Source: CAWAMR01 sp963783095 (lineage in GTDB: Bacteria > Planctomycetota > Planctomycetia > Gemmatales > Gemmataceae). From it: a DNA stretch of 64,000 nucleotides. The position numbers were made by a program, and so were the translations under genes. Below, piece by piece: positions 37,554 through 46,937 of the stretch. Below the pieces are notes generated by a model. That model saw only the letters and a list, made by a program, of their open reading frames with translations, was not told the origin of the DNA and did not search any database. Each line of letters starts with the position of its first letter. The stretch's first letter is position 1. Location: the NCBI GenBank assembly GCA_963783095.1, contig CAWAMR010000021.1:1-64000 (forward strand), written 5' to 3'.

Positions 37554-38543
37554 ATGAATACTGTCAGCTTGGCGCTCGCCGCGTCTCTTCTTACAGCGCC
37601 GGCCCCGGAAAGAATTCGAGCGTCCATCGAGAAGGGAATCGCCCGGCTGGAAATTGCCGCGACGAACTACACGAAAAATCGCACCTGTTTTAGTTGCCAT
37701 CATCAGGCAGTGCCGATGATGGCATTCGTTGCTGCGAAAGAGCGCGGCTTCAAGATTCAGCCCGACCTGATCAAGAAACAACGCGAGTTCTCACTGAAGA
37801 GCTTTCAGCCCAAAATCAAGGAGATTCGGGAGGGCGGGGGCATTGGAGGGGGAAACACGATGGCCGTTTACGGACTTTATACCCTGCAAATCGCCGGCCA
37901 TAAGCGCGATGAAACCACTCAAGCGCTGGTGAAATATCTTCTCGATCGCCAAGTGTTAGGCTGGAGAACGACCGCGAATCGGCCGCCCAGCGACGCAAGT
38001 AATTTCACCGTCACCGGGTTGGCCCTGGAGTGCCTAAAAAAGGAGCTGGAAAACGTAACCGATGACGCCGAAGCAGCGCGAATCCGTAAAGCGTTGGAGC
38101 GAGGCATGACGTTCCTTAGCTTAGGACCTTCGAAAAACACCGAAGATGACGCTTTCCGCCTAAGAGGTTTGGTCGCCGTCGGGAAAAGGGGGCAGGACTT
38201 TGATCTGGCCCGTGCCCGAGATACACTGCGCTATCGACAACGACCCGATGGCGGTTGGTCGCAACTGGACAACGGCGAAAGCGATGCCTATGCCACGGGC
38301 TCCGTATTGGTGGCGTTACATAAGGCAGGACTTTGTACGAGCCATATCGCTTACCAAAGAGGGTTGAATTATCTGTGCCGGACGCAGGACAAATCGGGTG
38401 GCTGGATCGTGAAAACTCGCAGCAGGCCGGTGCAAACCTACTTCGATAACGGCGATCCCGGCGGCAAATCCCAGTTTATCAGCACCGCAGCAACGGGCTG
38501 GGCAGTATTGGCCCTTCTTCAGGCCGTCGATCCAGTCAAGTGA
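37554..38543 (+). CDS. Squalene-cyclase-fold protein with a CxxCH motif
   Basis: 329 aa with a short N-terminal hydrophobic stretch (SLALAASLLTAPAP). Residues 44-49 are CFSCHH, a CxxCH haem c-like motif. The rest is alpha/alpha barrel with prenyltransferase/squalene oxidase repeats: DGGWSQLDNGESDAYATGS and DKSGGWIVKTRSR. Proteins with this fold in planctomycetes are often fused to or near cytochromes. Activity is unknown, and no acidic cyclase catalytic motif is clear. It starts directly after the SMP-30 stop. Confidence 0.75.
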   Translation: MNTVSLALAASLLTAPAPERIRASIEKGIARLEIAATNYTKNRTCFSCHHQAVPMMAFVAAKERGFKIQPDLIKKQREFSLKSFQPKIKEIREGGGIGGGNTMAVYGLYTLQIAGHKRDETTQALVKYLLDRQVLGWRTTANRPPSDASNFTVTGLALECLKKELENVTDDAEAARIRKALERGMTFLSLGPSKNTEDDAFRLRGLVAVGKRGQDFDLARARDTLRYRQRPDGGWSQLDNGESDAYATGSVLVALHKAGLCTSHIAYQRGLNYLCRTQDKSGGWIVKTRSRPVQTYFDNGDPGGKSQFISTAATGWAVLALLQAVDPVK

Positions 38544-38544
38544 T

Positions 38545-39702
38545 TTACGGACGGTCCTTCCTTGGCAGCGACACTGGCTTGTCGCGCTGGAGCCCTTCTT
38601 CCACAATCTTGACGACGTCCAGCTCCAACAATCGACGTGCCTGGACAAATGATTCAGAATCTTTTTCCGGGCAACACATCGCATAGCGCACGATACAGCG
38701 CTTTATGAGCGGAGCACTGTGGCTTTTCTTGCCGTATTGAGCCAGAATGGTGCCTGTCAGATCCCACCATTGCCAGCGGCGAAGATCCTCGATCGCCATA
38801 TCGGCCAGGTCGCCGTCCTGAATGACCATTGAATAGGCCCGGAGGATGCGCTTACGGTCTTTTGGCTTGCAAACTTCGCAGAATCTGATCGTGCTGATCG
38901 CCGATAATTTTTCGCCGTAAGGCCGCTTCGGGTCTTGCAGCATGCGATCGATCAATTTCCAGCCCTCATCGGGATTGAGTTCGATCAGCCCCGCGAGGAG
39001 TCCCGTCATAGCGCCCGCACTGCGGTCATCGTTTTTGGCGATCATTGCCGAGAGTAGTGCTGCATCTTCCTTGTTACCGCATGCGCCGAGCAGGTAGGCG
39101 AGCAGCCCCAATCGATCGGCGGATGTAGCAGGATCGTTGAGCAGCTTCCGCAACTTTTCCGGAGCGAGTTGACCTGCCACCTGATTGATTTCCTGATCGG
39201 TAGCCTTGGCGAATTCCAGAAAGGCGTCCATTGCCACATCGGGTTCTTTGGAATCGAGGTACTTGAAATGATAGAGCAGTATCTTGCTGCGATCCTTGTC
39301 GTCGAGTTTCAGCGAGCCTTTGAGATAATCGAGAATCCCAAGGCCCTGGATGGGAATGCCGCGCAGAATATCCAGGTTTCCATTGCGCATGTCGCCCAGG
39401 AATAAATATCGGGGCGGATTCTTGGGGTCGATCGGCACATAGCGCGGCAACGTGATCTGCTTCTTGCCGGCGATGGCCGCGTCGTTTTGAACAACGTGTT
39501 CAATGTTGACGTCCGTGAAGCCTTGATCGCCTTGAATCCGAGGATTTGCAAGTTTGCCGACCAGAATGACCTTCACGAGGCGGGAGTCTTCCCGGTAGGT
39601 CCGGCTTTGCCCAAAATTCCCGCCGCAAATACTGCAAGCCCGGGAGTTTTCAGCAGTAAACAGCAGAATCATCAGTAATAGGCAGCTTTGCCGGCTTCGC
39701 AT
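38545..39702 (-). CDS. Secreted paralogue family protein 1 (LPRYxPxDPK)
   Basis: About 385 aa with a signal peptide (SCLLLMILLFTAENSRA) ending before CSICGG. The first domain has VILVGKLANPR, ITLPRYVPIDPKNPPRYLF and the phrase NLDILRGIPI. The second half is helical (HEAT-like), with DRLGLLAYLLGACGNKEDAAL and DLRRWQWWDLTGTILAQY. Two more members follow at 41612-42853 and 42996-44213. The family is unnamed to me. The N-terminal Cys pair and beta strands recall an OB/NTR-like fold, which is only a guess. GAGG lies eight bases before the ATG. Confidence 0.7.
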   Translation of the reverse strand: MRSRQSCLLLMILLFTAENSRACSICGGNFGQSRTYREDSRLVKVILVGKLANPRIQGDQGFTDVNIEHVVQNDAAIAGKKQITLPRYVPIDPKNPPRYLFLGDMRNGNLDILRGIPIQGLGILDYLKGSLKLDDKDRSKILLYHFKYLDSKEPDVAMDAFLEFAKATDQEINQVAGQLAPEKLRKLLNDPATSADRLGLLAYLLGACGNKEDAALLSAMIAKNDDRSAGAMTGLLAGLIELNPDEGWKLIDRMLQDPKRPYGEKLSAISTIRFCEVCKPKDRKRILRAYSMVIQDGDLADMAIEDLRRWQWWDLTGTILAQYGKKSHSAPLIKRCIVRYAMCCPEKDSESFVQARRLLELDVVKIVEEGLQRDKPVSLPRKDRP

Positions 39703-39816
39703 GAGTCGATCCTCGCGAAAAAGATAAGCAGTGATAATGTTTCGCATTCAAGGTGTCAATTCGGAAGTGGGAACGACGATCAACGCTGGGTGTAACCATT
39801 TTCTCTGGGGGATGCC

Positions 39817-39880
39817 GTCGTAGCGGCGGCATCCTGCCGCCGTCTGCAACCTCTCGGCGGCTGGAAGCCGCCGCTACGAC
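39817..39880. repeat. Palindromic repeat GTCGTAGCGGCGGC family
   Basis: The sequence GTCGTAGCGGCGGCATCCTG faces AAGCCGCCGCTACGAC around a central CTGCAACCTCTC. A relative is at 58446-58509 with the same central CTCACGG/CTCTCGG unit. Both are intergenic. Confidence 0.75.
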
Positions 39881-39926
39881 CCCTGTACTACTCATTCTGC
39901 GAATTTTGCTTTTCTAACACAATTTT

Positions 39927-41498
39927 CTAGGCCACTTGGCTTAGGGTTTTCAGATCGCTTTCGTGGACGTAGGACAAGGCACTGGCGAGTTGTCTGCCTC
40001 GCACGGTGATTTTGTAGCGGTGACTCTTGGGAACCTTTTGGACCAAGCCATGAGCGCGCAACAATTGTAATCGGCGTGTGACTTGACCGCTTTGCTTCTT
40101 TTTTTCCACACCAGTGGCCGTCCCGTACAGCACTGCTCGCAAATCCCGGTTGCGCAAGCCCAGCATCGCATATTCGCCTCGGTTGATGGCCCGCAGCAAC
40201 TGGCTGTCTTCTGCCGACAATGGGTTTAACCCCCGATAGCGTCGCCCTGCTCGCTCGACCGGACTGCTGACCGGAGCCGTCAACGACTCCAACGTCTCGG
40301 ATGATTCCACCACCGACATCGCCTCCAAGTACGACTCGTTGGCTTTTTGCGACAACTGGCAGCGACGGTACAGATCCGCCACGCTGCGCCGCAATGACTG
40401 CCACGCCAAACGCTTGTGCGGATCGTTCTCGCGAGGTCGATATACCTTCAGCCCTTCCGCATTGTGGATCGTCGTCTCAATCCGCAAGATTCGCCCGAAC
40501 TTGTCGTACATCTTCACGCTGTTGGATCCCACCCGATGCTTCATCCGCGTTCCTTCATAACGGGTCTTGCGATCACTCACCACTTCGCCTTGGAACTTGC
40601 CATGAATCGCTCCCGACTCCGTCACATACTGCTGCAAAAACCGCATCACATCCGCGCACGAGAGGTTCTCCGTGGCGTGTCGGATCAGACGACGATACAG
40701 CGGTTGCAACAATTCCTTCGAACGAAATGCCACATCGGTTGCCCATTCAGTTTGCTCGGCGGTCCAGTAATACTCCGGCAACGACAACTCCCCGAGCAAA
40801 TCCAGAAAGGCCGGATGGTACTGCCGCAACAAGCCCGACAGCATGGCCCCCCAATCCGTTTTCAGTTGCTCATCCAACCATTGTTGCGCTTGAGCAAAAT
40901 CCGCAACCCAGGCAAACGTGTTGTCGAACCGTTGGTAAGCAAGTCCCGCTGCATTCATCTGCCGGGCCAACCACTCTCGACCGTTCATGCAAATCTGAAC
41001 CTGCATCGGGAACCAAGTCATGATGCGAATGTGCATCAGGCCGTACCGAGGATCGCGAATGTACAGATAGTAGTGCAGGCACTTGCGCCAGGCCGAGTGT
41101 ACTTCCAGATGTTGGGTGCCAGCGTTCTTGTGAAGCTCGTAACTGTTGCAATTCTCCACACAACTGAGCACGGCGATCAACCCGGTGAAGCTCTCGGGGA
41201 TCGCATACGTCCGCAGCAGTTCGTCGAGGACTTCCTGCTTGTCTCGGTTGGCTGCCAGGTAGACCACTTTCCCCACCGGCGTTTTGCGGGCCAATTGCTC
41301 CGTGGTCTTCTTGAGCTTGCGCGAAGTACCATCGACGAAAGCCCGAAAAACCTTAAGCAGCACACCGATGAAATTCAAAAACTTGGCGAAACCCTTCACA
41401 TAACAGATCCGCCGCTGTGTTCCGCGAAAGCGAATTCGGTCGAATCCGGAAAGAACCCCATAGATGTTCGCTTCGTGTTGCTGTACAAACTCTTGCAT
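39927..41498 (-). CDS. Uncharacterised 523-aa protein, possible mobile-element protein
   Basis: It starts MQEFVQQHEANIYGVLSGFD. Motifs that look conserved are RIRFRGTQRRI, FSCVENCNSYEL-like (here LSCVENCNSYEL), HYYLYIRDPRYGLMHIRI and MNGREWLARQM. I recall similar unnamed proteins occurring as multiple copies in planctomycetes and cyanobacteria, but cannot check this here. The C-terminal 100 residues (LRAVLYGTAT ... VTRRLQLLRAHGLVQKV) look like a winged helix. It sits between two paralogous secreted genes, as an insertion would. No terminal repeats or target duplication are visible. No transposase triad can be assigned. Confidence 0.6.
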   Translation of the reverse strand: MQEFVQQHEANIYGVLSGFDRIRFRGTQRRICYVKGFAKFLNFIGVLLKVFRAFVDGTSRKLKKTTEQLARKTPVGKVVYLAANRDKQEVLDELLRTYAIPESFTGLIAVLSCVENCNSYELHKNAGTQHLEVHSAWRKCLHYYLYIRDPRYGLMHIRIMTWFPMQVQICMNGREWLARQMNAAGLAYQRFDNTFAWVADFAQAQQWLDEQLKTDWGAMLSGLLRQYHPAFLDLLGELSLPEYYWTAEQTEWATDVAFRSKELLQPLYRRLIRHATENLSCADVMRFLQQYVTESGAIHGKFQGEVVSDRKTRYEGTRMKHRVGSNSVKMYDKFGRILRIETTIHNAEGLKVYRPRENDPHKRLAWQSLRRSVADLYRRCQLSQKANESYLEAMSVVESSETLESLTAPVSSPVERAGRRYRGLNPLSAEDSQLLRAINRGEYAMLGLRNRDLRAVLYGTATGVEKKKQSGQVTRRLQLLRAHGLVQKVPKSHRYKITVRGRQLASALSYVHESDLKTLSQVA

Positions 41499-41611
41499 GG
41501 CATGTTCGGTGGTTGAGTTAAGTGAATCGTGACAAATCCACTCTATTCAATTCCGACATGCCTGTTTCATTTTTCATTTGGTTGCGGCTATGCCGCGCTG
41601 TGGTTACACCC

Positions 41612-42853
41612 TCAACGCTTCTTGACCTCGATCTTATCCTTGGGACTTCCACCCGAGTCTTTTGCAGCAGAACCCACTTCCAATTTCAGGTATTCCTCGG
41701 CAGCTTCGACCCTTTGCGGTGTCTCTTGACGCACTTTCTTCAGAAACGCAACGGCGGCAGGTCTCGTCGGGGCTGCACACAATGCAAAACGGACGATGGT
41801 GCGCTTAATGATTGGGACATTGTGCGAATCCCGTTCGTATAGCGAGATGATCTTTTCGGTCATGTCGAAGCGCTGCCAACGACGAAAATCCTCGATTGGA
41901 AAGTCCGCCATGTCCTGTTGATCCAGAAACTTTGCCATCTGCTCGACCACCCTGTTTGGGTCGATCTTGAACTGTTTCGTGTCGTGCAGAACTCGAAGCG
42001 CACGCAACGCGAAATAACGCTGCAAAAAATCTCTCTTGGGATCCCTCGTCCATTCATCGATCGTGCGCCAGCCGAGATCGGGCTTTAGGATCGATGTGGC
42101 AACCAGGATCGACTCGGCCAATTCGTTCAATACGCCGGAGTAGCCCTCAGCCGATTTCGCCGCTGGTTTCATCTGCGATTCGAGCAATGCACTCAGCCAA
42201 ATTGCGTCGGCCTCATCCCCGCACGCGCCCAACAATAGTGCCGACATCGCTCGAGCAGAATCCCCGGTTGATGGAGATCGCGCTAACTCGCGGAGCCGTT
42301 TGGCATGATGTTTTTTGACGATTTTCAACAGATCGGGGCGATCCACTTTTCGAAGTTCGAGGGCTGCATCCAGAGCAAAGACCGGGGTCGGGGAATCGAC
42401 AAAAGACAAATAATAGTCGAATAGCTTCGAGAGGTTTTTCGGATCGAGTTTCAATCCGTTTTTGAGATAATCCAGTGGAGCGTCGTCGATCGACTCGCCG
42501 CGATAGGGATCGAGTTCTCCCTTGAGAACATCACAAAAGATCAGCATTCGCCCCGGCTTCTTTTTCGGATCGATGGGCAGGTAGCGCGGGATCATCACCC
42601 GATCTTTCCCTTGCAGAAGTGGATGGGCAACGATGACTTCGTCGATCACGAATTCGGTGGCTTGCCGATCGGAAGTGTTGCCGTCAGCGTGTCGAGTCCA
42701 GAGAACTCGCCCCACAAAAACAACTTTTGCTTGCTGTGACTCTTCGCGCAGCGTTGGTCCCGGGGCCAGAGGCAACATACAACCCATCAGCGAGCCGACC
42801 GAGGGAACCAGCAGCAGACAGCTGATGGTTCCCGCCCAGACTAACGCGCGCAT
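41612..42853 (-). CDS. Secreted paralogue family protein 2 (LPRYxPxDPK)
   Basis: 413 aa, signal peptide ending near GSLMGC. Same plan as its paralogues: KVVFVGRV strand, MIPRYLPIDPKKKPGRM, FCDVLKGELDPYRGES, then helices with AMSALLLGACGDEADA and DFRRWQRFDMTEKIISLY. The N-terminal Cys pair is reduced to one Cys (CMLP). The Lys-rich end (SPKDKIEVKKR) matches copy 3 (KDKADVKKP), so copies 2 and 3 are closest. Confidence 0.75.
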   Translation of the reverse strand: MRALVWAGTISCLLLVPSVGSLMGCMLPLAPGPTLREESQQAKVVFVGRVLWTRHADGNTSDRQATEFVIDEVIVAHPLLQGKDRVMIPRYLPIDPKKKPGRMLIFCDVLKGELDPYRGESIDDAPLDYLKNGLKLDPKNLSKLFDYYLSFVDSPTPVFALDAALELRKVDRPDLLKIVKKHHAKRLRELARSPSTGDSARAMSALLLGACGDEADAIWLSALLESQMKPAAKSAEGYSGVLNELAESILVATSILKPDLGWRTIDEWTRDPKRDFLQRYFALRALRVLHDTKQFKIDPNRVVEQMAKFLDQQDMADFPIEDFRRWQRFDMTEKIISLYERDSHNVPIIKRTIVRFALCAAPTRPAAVAFLKKVRQETPQRVEAAEEYLKLEVGSAAKDSGGSPKDKIEVKKR

Positions 42854-42908
42854 GGCGAATCCTCAAAGCAGGGCAGGGGGATAGGCGAGCGGCAGAAAAA
42901 GATTTCCA

Positions 42909-42962
42909 CTTACTTCCTGCGCGGCTCTCGCCGATTCGCTGAAGAGCCGCGCACGAAGTAAG
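42909..42962. repeat. Hairpin between paralogues 3 and 2
   Basis: Arms 42909-42928 and 42943-42962 (CTTACTTCCTGCGCGGCTCT type) pair over 20 bases with one mismatch around a 14-base loop. On the minus strand it lies between the two genes, so it may attenuate read-through. No clear T-tract. Confidence 0.75.
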
Positions 42963-42995
42963 CGGTTGCGGGTAAATTTGTTTCTGCCCCGCGAC

Positions 42996-44213
42996 TTATG
43001 GCTTCTTTACATCGGCCTTGTCCTTGGAAACGATAGCAGCTGGCTTGGCGGGCGGCATCTTTTCCAACTCCAGGAGATTCTCGATTTCCTTGACCTTTTC
43101 GGGTAATTCCGCTCGCACTTTCTTGACAAAAGTCGCAGCTTCAGCGTTCTTCTCGGCAGCGCACAGGGCGAAACGAATGATCGCCCGCTTCACGATCGGG
43201 ATATTATGCGATTTCTTGTTGTAAAGCGACAGCACTTTGTTGGTCACTTCAAACTGATGCCAGCGCCTTAGATCGTCCATCGGCAAATCGGCAATGTCGC
43301 CTTGATCGAGCAGAAGCAGCATCGCTGTGATAGCCTGATCCTTGTGAATAATGTCATTGCGGAATTCCCAGAAAAAACGAATGGTTCGTAGAGCCGCGTA
43401 GCGAACGAGGAATTCCTGCTTTTCGTCCTTGACCAAGTCGAGGATGTAGTCCCAGCCCGCTTTGGGATCGAGCATGACATAACCGGCGAGAACGCCGTCC
43501 AGTCCGCTGGCAGAGCGCTTCTTGGGGTCGTCTAGCATCGCGCGGATGATGGCGGTATCTTCCTTGCCTTTGCCGCAATGTCCCAACATCGAGGCATAGA
43601 GTCCATATCGGGAAGGCGGCGTGTTCGGATCCTTCAACCATTTCTCAACGGTCTTGGCCGGGAACTTGGCGGCCACGCTGCTGAACTCCTTGTAGTCGGC
43701 ATTCCCGAATTCCATGAGCGCATCGAGGGAGATCGTCAACTCGGCGGAATCGAGGTAATGGAAAAAGTATTGCAGCCTGGTGCCGACGTCCTTGTTGCGC
43801 ACTTCGATGGCACCTTTGAGATACTCGGCGATCTTGCTGTCCGGGGCGACGGCCTCGCCGCGATAGGGATCGAGGTTGCCCTTGAAGACCTCGCAGAACA
43901 CGAGAAACTTGGTCTGGTTCTTGGGATCGGGCGGCACAAAGCGGGGCAGGGTGACCGCTTTCTTGCCGTTGAGGTAATTATCCTTGTCCTTGACGACGAT
44001 ATCGATGGTCATATCGGTCGTACCCTTGCCGAACTCGTTGGGATCGCGTTTGGCGTTCGCGAGGGTTCCAAACAGAATTAAGTTCGCCTGGCTGACCTTG
44101 CCGGCAAGGGTTTGTCCGGCGGAAGGGCAGAAGGGGCAAGCAATCGTAGGCTGCACGATACCGAGCAGTCCTCCGAGAACAAGCAATCGGCAAGTTAATC
44201 GGAAAGCCAGCAT
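42996..44213 (-). CDS. Secreted paralogue family protein 3 (LPRYxPxDPK)
   Basis: 405 aa. The signal peptide ends before CPFCPSAGQ, the Cys pair. Landmarks are NLILFGTLANA, VTLPRFVPPDPKNQTKF, FCEVFKGNLDPYRGEA, GLYASMLGHCGKGKED, and DDLRRWHQFEVTNKVLSLYNKKSHNIPIVK split by helices. It ends KDKADVKKP. It is the first of the tandem triplet in transcription order. Exported; function unknown. Confidence 0.75.
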   Translation of the reverse strand: MLAFRLTCRLLVLGGLLGIVQPTIACPFCPSAGQTLAGKVSQANLILFGTLANAKRDPNEFGKGTTDMTIDIVVKDKDNYLNGKKAVTLPRFVPPDPKNQTKFLVFCEVFKGNLDPYRGEAVAPDSKIAEYLKGAIEVRNKDVGTRLQYFFHYLDSAELTISLDALMEFGNADYKEFSSVAAKFPAKTVEKWLKDPNTPPSRYGLYASMLGHCGKGKEDTAIIRAMLDDPKKRSASGLDGVLAGYVMLDPKAGWDYILDLVKDEKQEFLVRYAALRTIRFFWEFRNDIIHKDQAITAMLLLLDQGDIADLPMDDLRRWHQFEVTNKVLSLYNKKSHNIPIVKRAIIRFALCAAEKNAEAATFVKKVRAELPEKVKEIENLLELEKMPPAKPAAIVSKDKADVKKP

Positions 44214-44375
44214 TACACATTCTCCTGAAACAATGCGCGATCACCGAATTGGGGCGATAAGGATGATTTATTATGTGCGAAGGTGAATTCCAACGCAAGC
44301 GGCATCTTGCGGGAAAGCAGCAATTCAGGAACGCAACAGAGCCTGAAGCGTAAGCGAAGCGGATGTTTCCATGAA

Positions 44376-44660
44376 TCACGCATCACCCGGGTCGTAGTCC
44401 GGCTCAATATGCTTTATATCGCTGATTGCTTGCATCCGAACCACAGGAACCCAATCGCCCTTGCCCTCGACCTTCATGAATTCCAGTTCTCCTTCGATTT
44501 GGATCCAAGCACCGTAGCTCAGGGCCTGCACCGGCTCAGGAGCGATAATTCGTGCGTCCAGAACGACCTGATCCGCGGAGCAGCAGTTCATCTTGACTCG
44601 AAAGAGCGTAAAGTCTCGATCGGAAATCGCTCGGAATTGTCCGCGTAGAACAACGGTCAT
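44376..44660 (-). CDS. DUF1980/TIGR03943 C-terminal domain protein
   Basis: 94 aa. It contains FTLFRVKMNCCSADQVVLD, matching the MTCCAAD-like core of YcgQ/DUF1980 proteins, and an OB-like YGAWIQIEGELEFM. In B. subtilis the ycgR-ycgQ pair is linked to zinc limitation. The start overlaps the stop of the His-rich gene (ATGA), so the usual single protein is split into two coupled genes here. Confidence 0.72.
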   Translation of the reverse strand: MTVVLRGQFRAISDRDFTLFRVKMNCCSADQVVLDARIIAPEPVQALSYGAWIQIEGELEFMKVEGKGDWVPVVRMQAISDIKHIEPDYDPGDA

Positions 44661-45382
44661 TCCTTCCCAAGCCTGCGCTTTTCCGCACTGGCTGCACCGT
44701 TGGCGAGGTCGCTGAATTTCTTCTCAAATCGTCCGGTATTCTTGAAAACGAAGAGGGCAGGGCTGCCTCCAACCTGGGCGAGCAACGCTCTTTGATTGAT
44801 GAGTTTCGACGTCTTCAAATCTCTTGAAATACGTTCTTCGCTGTAGCCTTCGTTCGGTAGATTCAGAGCATACAGCACCACCGGCACGATCAGAATGGCA
44901 TATTTCCACGGTGCCCAGCCATGATCGTGAACTTCCGGCTCGGCGTTCTTCTCATCGGAATGAGCGTGCGAGTGCGCATGGGCATGGCTATGAGAATGTG
45001 CGTGTTCATTAGGATGGTCGTGCTCGCACTTTTCATTGTGAGCGTGCGAATGCTCGTGGCCGGAATGATCGTGCTGCTCGTGGGCGTGCGAAAGCTCGTG
45101 ACCGTGCGAATGTTCCTTTTCTTCGGGCAGCGATTCGGCTTCAACGGCCTTTTGCCCGGCGAGTTTCCAGATTGCGATGGCACGAATCGCCGCCAGCACC
45201 AGTAAGGCGACTCCTGCCGTGCATACCATCCAAAAGAATTCTGGAATCAGAATTCGCCGCAACACGTTGGTTTTCCACATCATCAACGCAACACCGCCCA
45301 AAATCGCCGTGATGATGATGGTCAGAATCTGGTCGGTGAAGTAGGTGCTTTCTGCTTCGCCGTGTGAATGCTCGTGAGCCAT
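44657..45382 (-). CDS. His-rich membrane protein, TIGR03943/DUF1980 N-terminal-like
   Basis: 241 aa. Two or three membrane helices: ILTIIITAILGGVALMMW and FFWMVCTAGVALLVLAAIRA, then one near PWKYAILIVPVVLYAL. Between them is a loop with around 30 His residues (HSHAHAHSHAHSD and similar), probably for metal binding, then NLPNEGYSEERISRDLK. This is the N-terminal part of the YcgQ-type protein with an added His-rich loop. The gene is coupled to the DUF1980 gene and lies in a probable zinc locus. Confidence 0.75.
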   Translation of the reverse strand: MAHEHSHGEAESTYFTDQILTIIITAILGGVALMMWKTNVLRRILIPEFFWMVCTAGVALLVLAAIRAIAIWKLAGQKAVEAESLPEEKEHSHGHELSHAHEQHDHSGHEHSHAHNEKCEHDHPNEHAHSHSHAHAHSHAHSDEKNAEPEVHDHGWAPWKYAILIVPVVLYALNLPNEGYSEERISRDLKTSKLINQRALLAQVGGSPALFVFKNTGRFEKKFSDLANGAASAEKRRLGKE

Positions 45383-45403
45383 GTTTTGAGCCTCCTGAAA
45401 GAA

Positions 45404-45769
45404 CTATTGCACTTTGGATGAGTCAAAGTGCGGGTTTTGAATGACCCCAAACCGATTGCCGAACGGGTCTTTGACCGCAGCGACCTTGATGCTCTCCCCC
45501 ACATTCATAATAGCATCGTGAAGCGTCGCGCCCAGTTGAATGAGCCGATCGATTTCGGCTTCGATATCGGTCACACCCCAGTAGACCAGGGCACCATCTG
45601 TACTGGGCACGCCGTCGGGGATCAGTCCCAACTCAAAGCCGCCGACCGAAAATCCGACGTAATAAGGTTGATCGAAATAGGGAGCGCTGCCAAGAATCTC
45701 GGAATACCACGCTTTCCCGGCTGCAAGGTCGGTGACAGGATAAATAACCGTTCGAAGCCCTTGGATCAT
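45404..45769 (-). CDS. VOC family (glyoxalase-like) protein
   Basis: 121 aa, a single vicinal-oxygen-chelate domain: RTVIYPVTDLAAGKAWYSEI, then VYWGVTDIEAEIDRLIQLGA and VKDPFGNRFGVIQNP. Metal ligands are not obvious, as in antibiotic-binding and unknown members. It sits within the zinc-related run between the permease and the His-rich gene, which may be fortuitous. Confidence 0.85.
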   Translation of the reverse strand: MIQGLRTVIYPVTDLAAGKAWYSEILGSAPYFDQPYYVGFSVGGFELGLIPDGVPSTDGALVYWGVTDIEAEIDRLIQLGATLHDAIMNVGESIKVAAVKDPFGNRFGVIQNPHFDSSKVQ

Positions 45770-45785
45770 CGAAGAATCCTCAAAT

Positions 45786-46845
45786 TCATTGTGTGCCCAG
45801 GCTGCTCCTCTGAGTCAGATAGACCCACAGCTGATGCACAAGTAAAGAGTATATCAGCACTTGCACGAATACTGCGATGATAATGGTCACGATAAGTCTC
45901 TTTCGGAAGACGCGGGTGAACATCATCAAAAGTTTGAAATCGAACATCGGCCCCAGAACCAAAAAAGCAACCTTTCCGGCAGGTTGGAGCGTTTGAAAAC
46001 TGGCGGCAACAAAGGCATCGGCTTCGCTACAGAGGCACATCACTACTGCAAGACCCATCATTGCCAGAATGGTGAGAACTGCATGTTTGTTTGAGATGTC
46101 GGCCACTACTTCATTGGAGATCTGCGTTTTGGCAAATGCAGCGATCGCCGCTCCAAGAGTCAGGAAGACCATGATGTCGATGAAATCGTGCAGGGCAGTC
46201 TCAGAGATATTGCTCAGACGGGTGAAGAATGGAACCTTCTTGCCGGATCGTTCTTCGGCGGGGTGAACATCGGGAGTAGAAAGCACGTTCAACGATGTCG
46301 ATTGCTCCGACCCCTGCGGCATGGCCAGTGGGGTTAGAAGACGGTTGCCATATTTCCGGTATTGCCAGTCAACGATCAATCCCGTTGTCACGGCGATAAT
46401 AAACCCAAGCCCAACGCGCAGGGCAACCATGAACATTCCAGGCTGAATATCGATACCCAAATCGACCATACTGCTCAATGTTTTAAGCTGCGGTGGTTGC
46501 CCGCCTTGGCCCTGGAACGCCACCCAGGTGCTGGTTATCACAACGACGTTTACAATGGGCCCGGCGAGCATGTAGGCTATGCAGGTTCCGAGTGGCAATC
46601 CTTTTCTCAGCAACCTCCGCATCACAGGCACGATACCGCATTCGCACATCGGGAAGACCAGGCCAAGCAAACCTCCCAAGCCGATCGCCAGCAACTTATT
46701 TTTGGGAACGATCTTGGTGATCGCTTGTTGCGGCACGACCTCTTCGAGAATTCCAGCGATGACGGCCCCCAGCACGATAAATGGAAAGGCTTCCCAAAGA
46801 ATCGGCGCAGAAATCCTTCAAAAAATCGAAGACTTGTTTGTCCAT
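45786..46845 (-). CDS. Permease, YraQ/DUF318 (YcgR-like) family, N-terminal frameshift
   Basis: About 352 aa. The true N-terminus (MDKQVFDFLKDF) is in another frame, and the shift near 46803 joins it to EAFPFIVLGAVIAGI. The conserved segment GLVFPMCECGIVPVMRRLL and GPIVNVVVITSTW is the core of the family. A second half has VVMCLCSEADAFVAASF. Eight or so membrane helices. The substrate is unknown; YcgR homologues are induced by zinc limitation. Adjacent to the His-rich and DUF1980 genes. Confidence 0.83.
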
Positions 46846-46937
46846 AGAGTTTCCGAGCCGGGGCAGGGGAGGGTCAATGTTTAGTACGCTGGGCAGGGCA
46901 GGGGGGGTTCACCCGATGCTTCACTTTCGATCCGATG

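Noticed and set aside
40416..41516. A 366-residue plus-strand frame opposite the 523-aa gene
   Set aside because: His/Gln/Arg-rich shadow of the real gene on the other strand.
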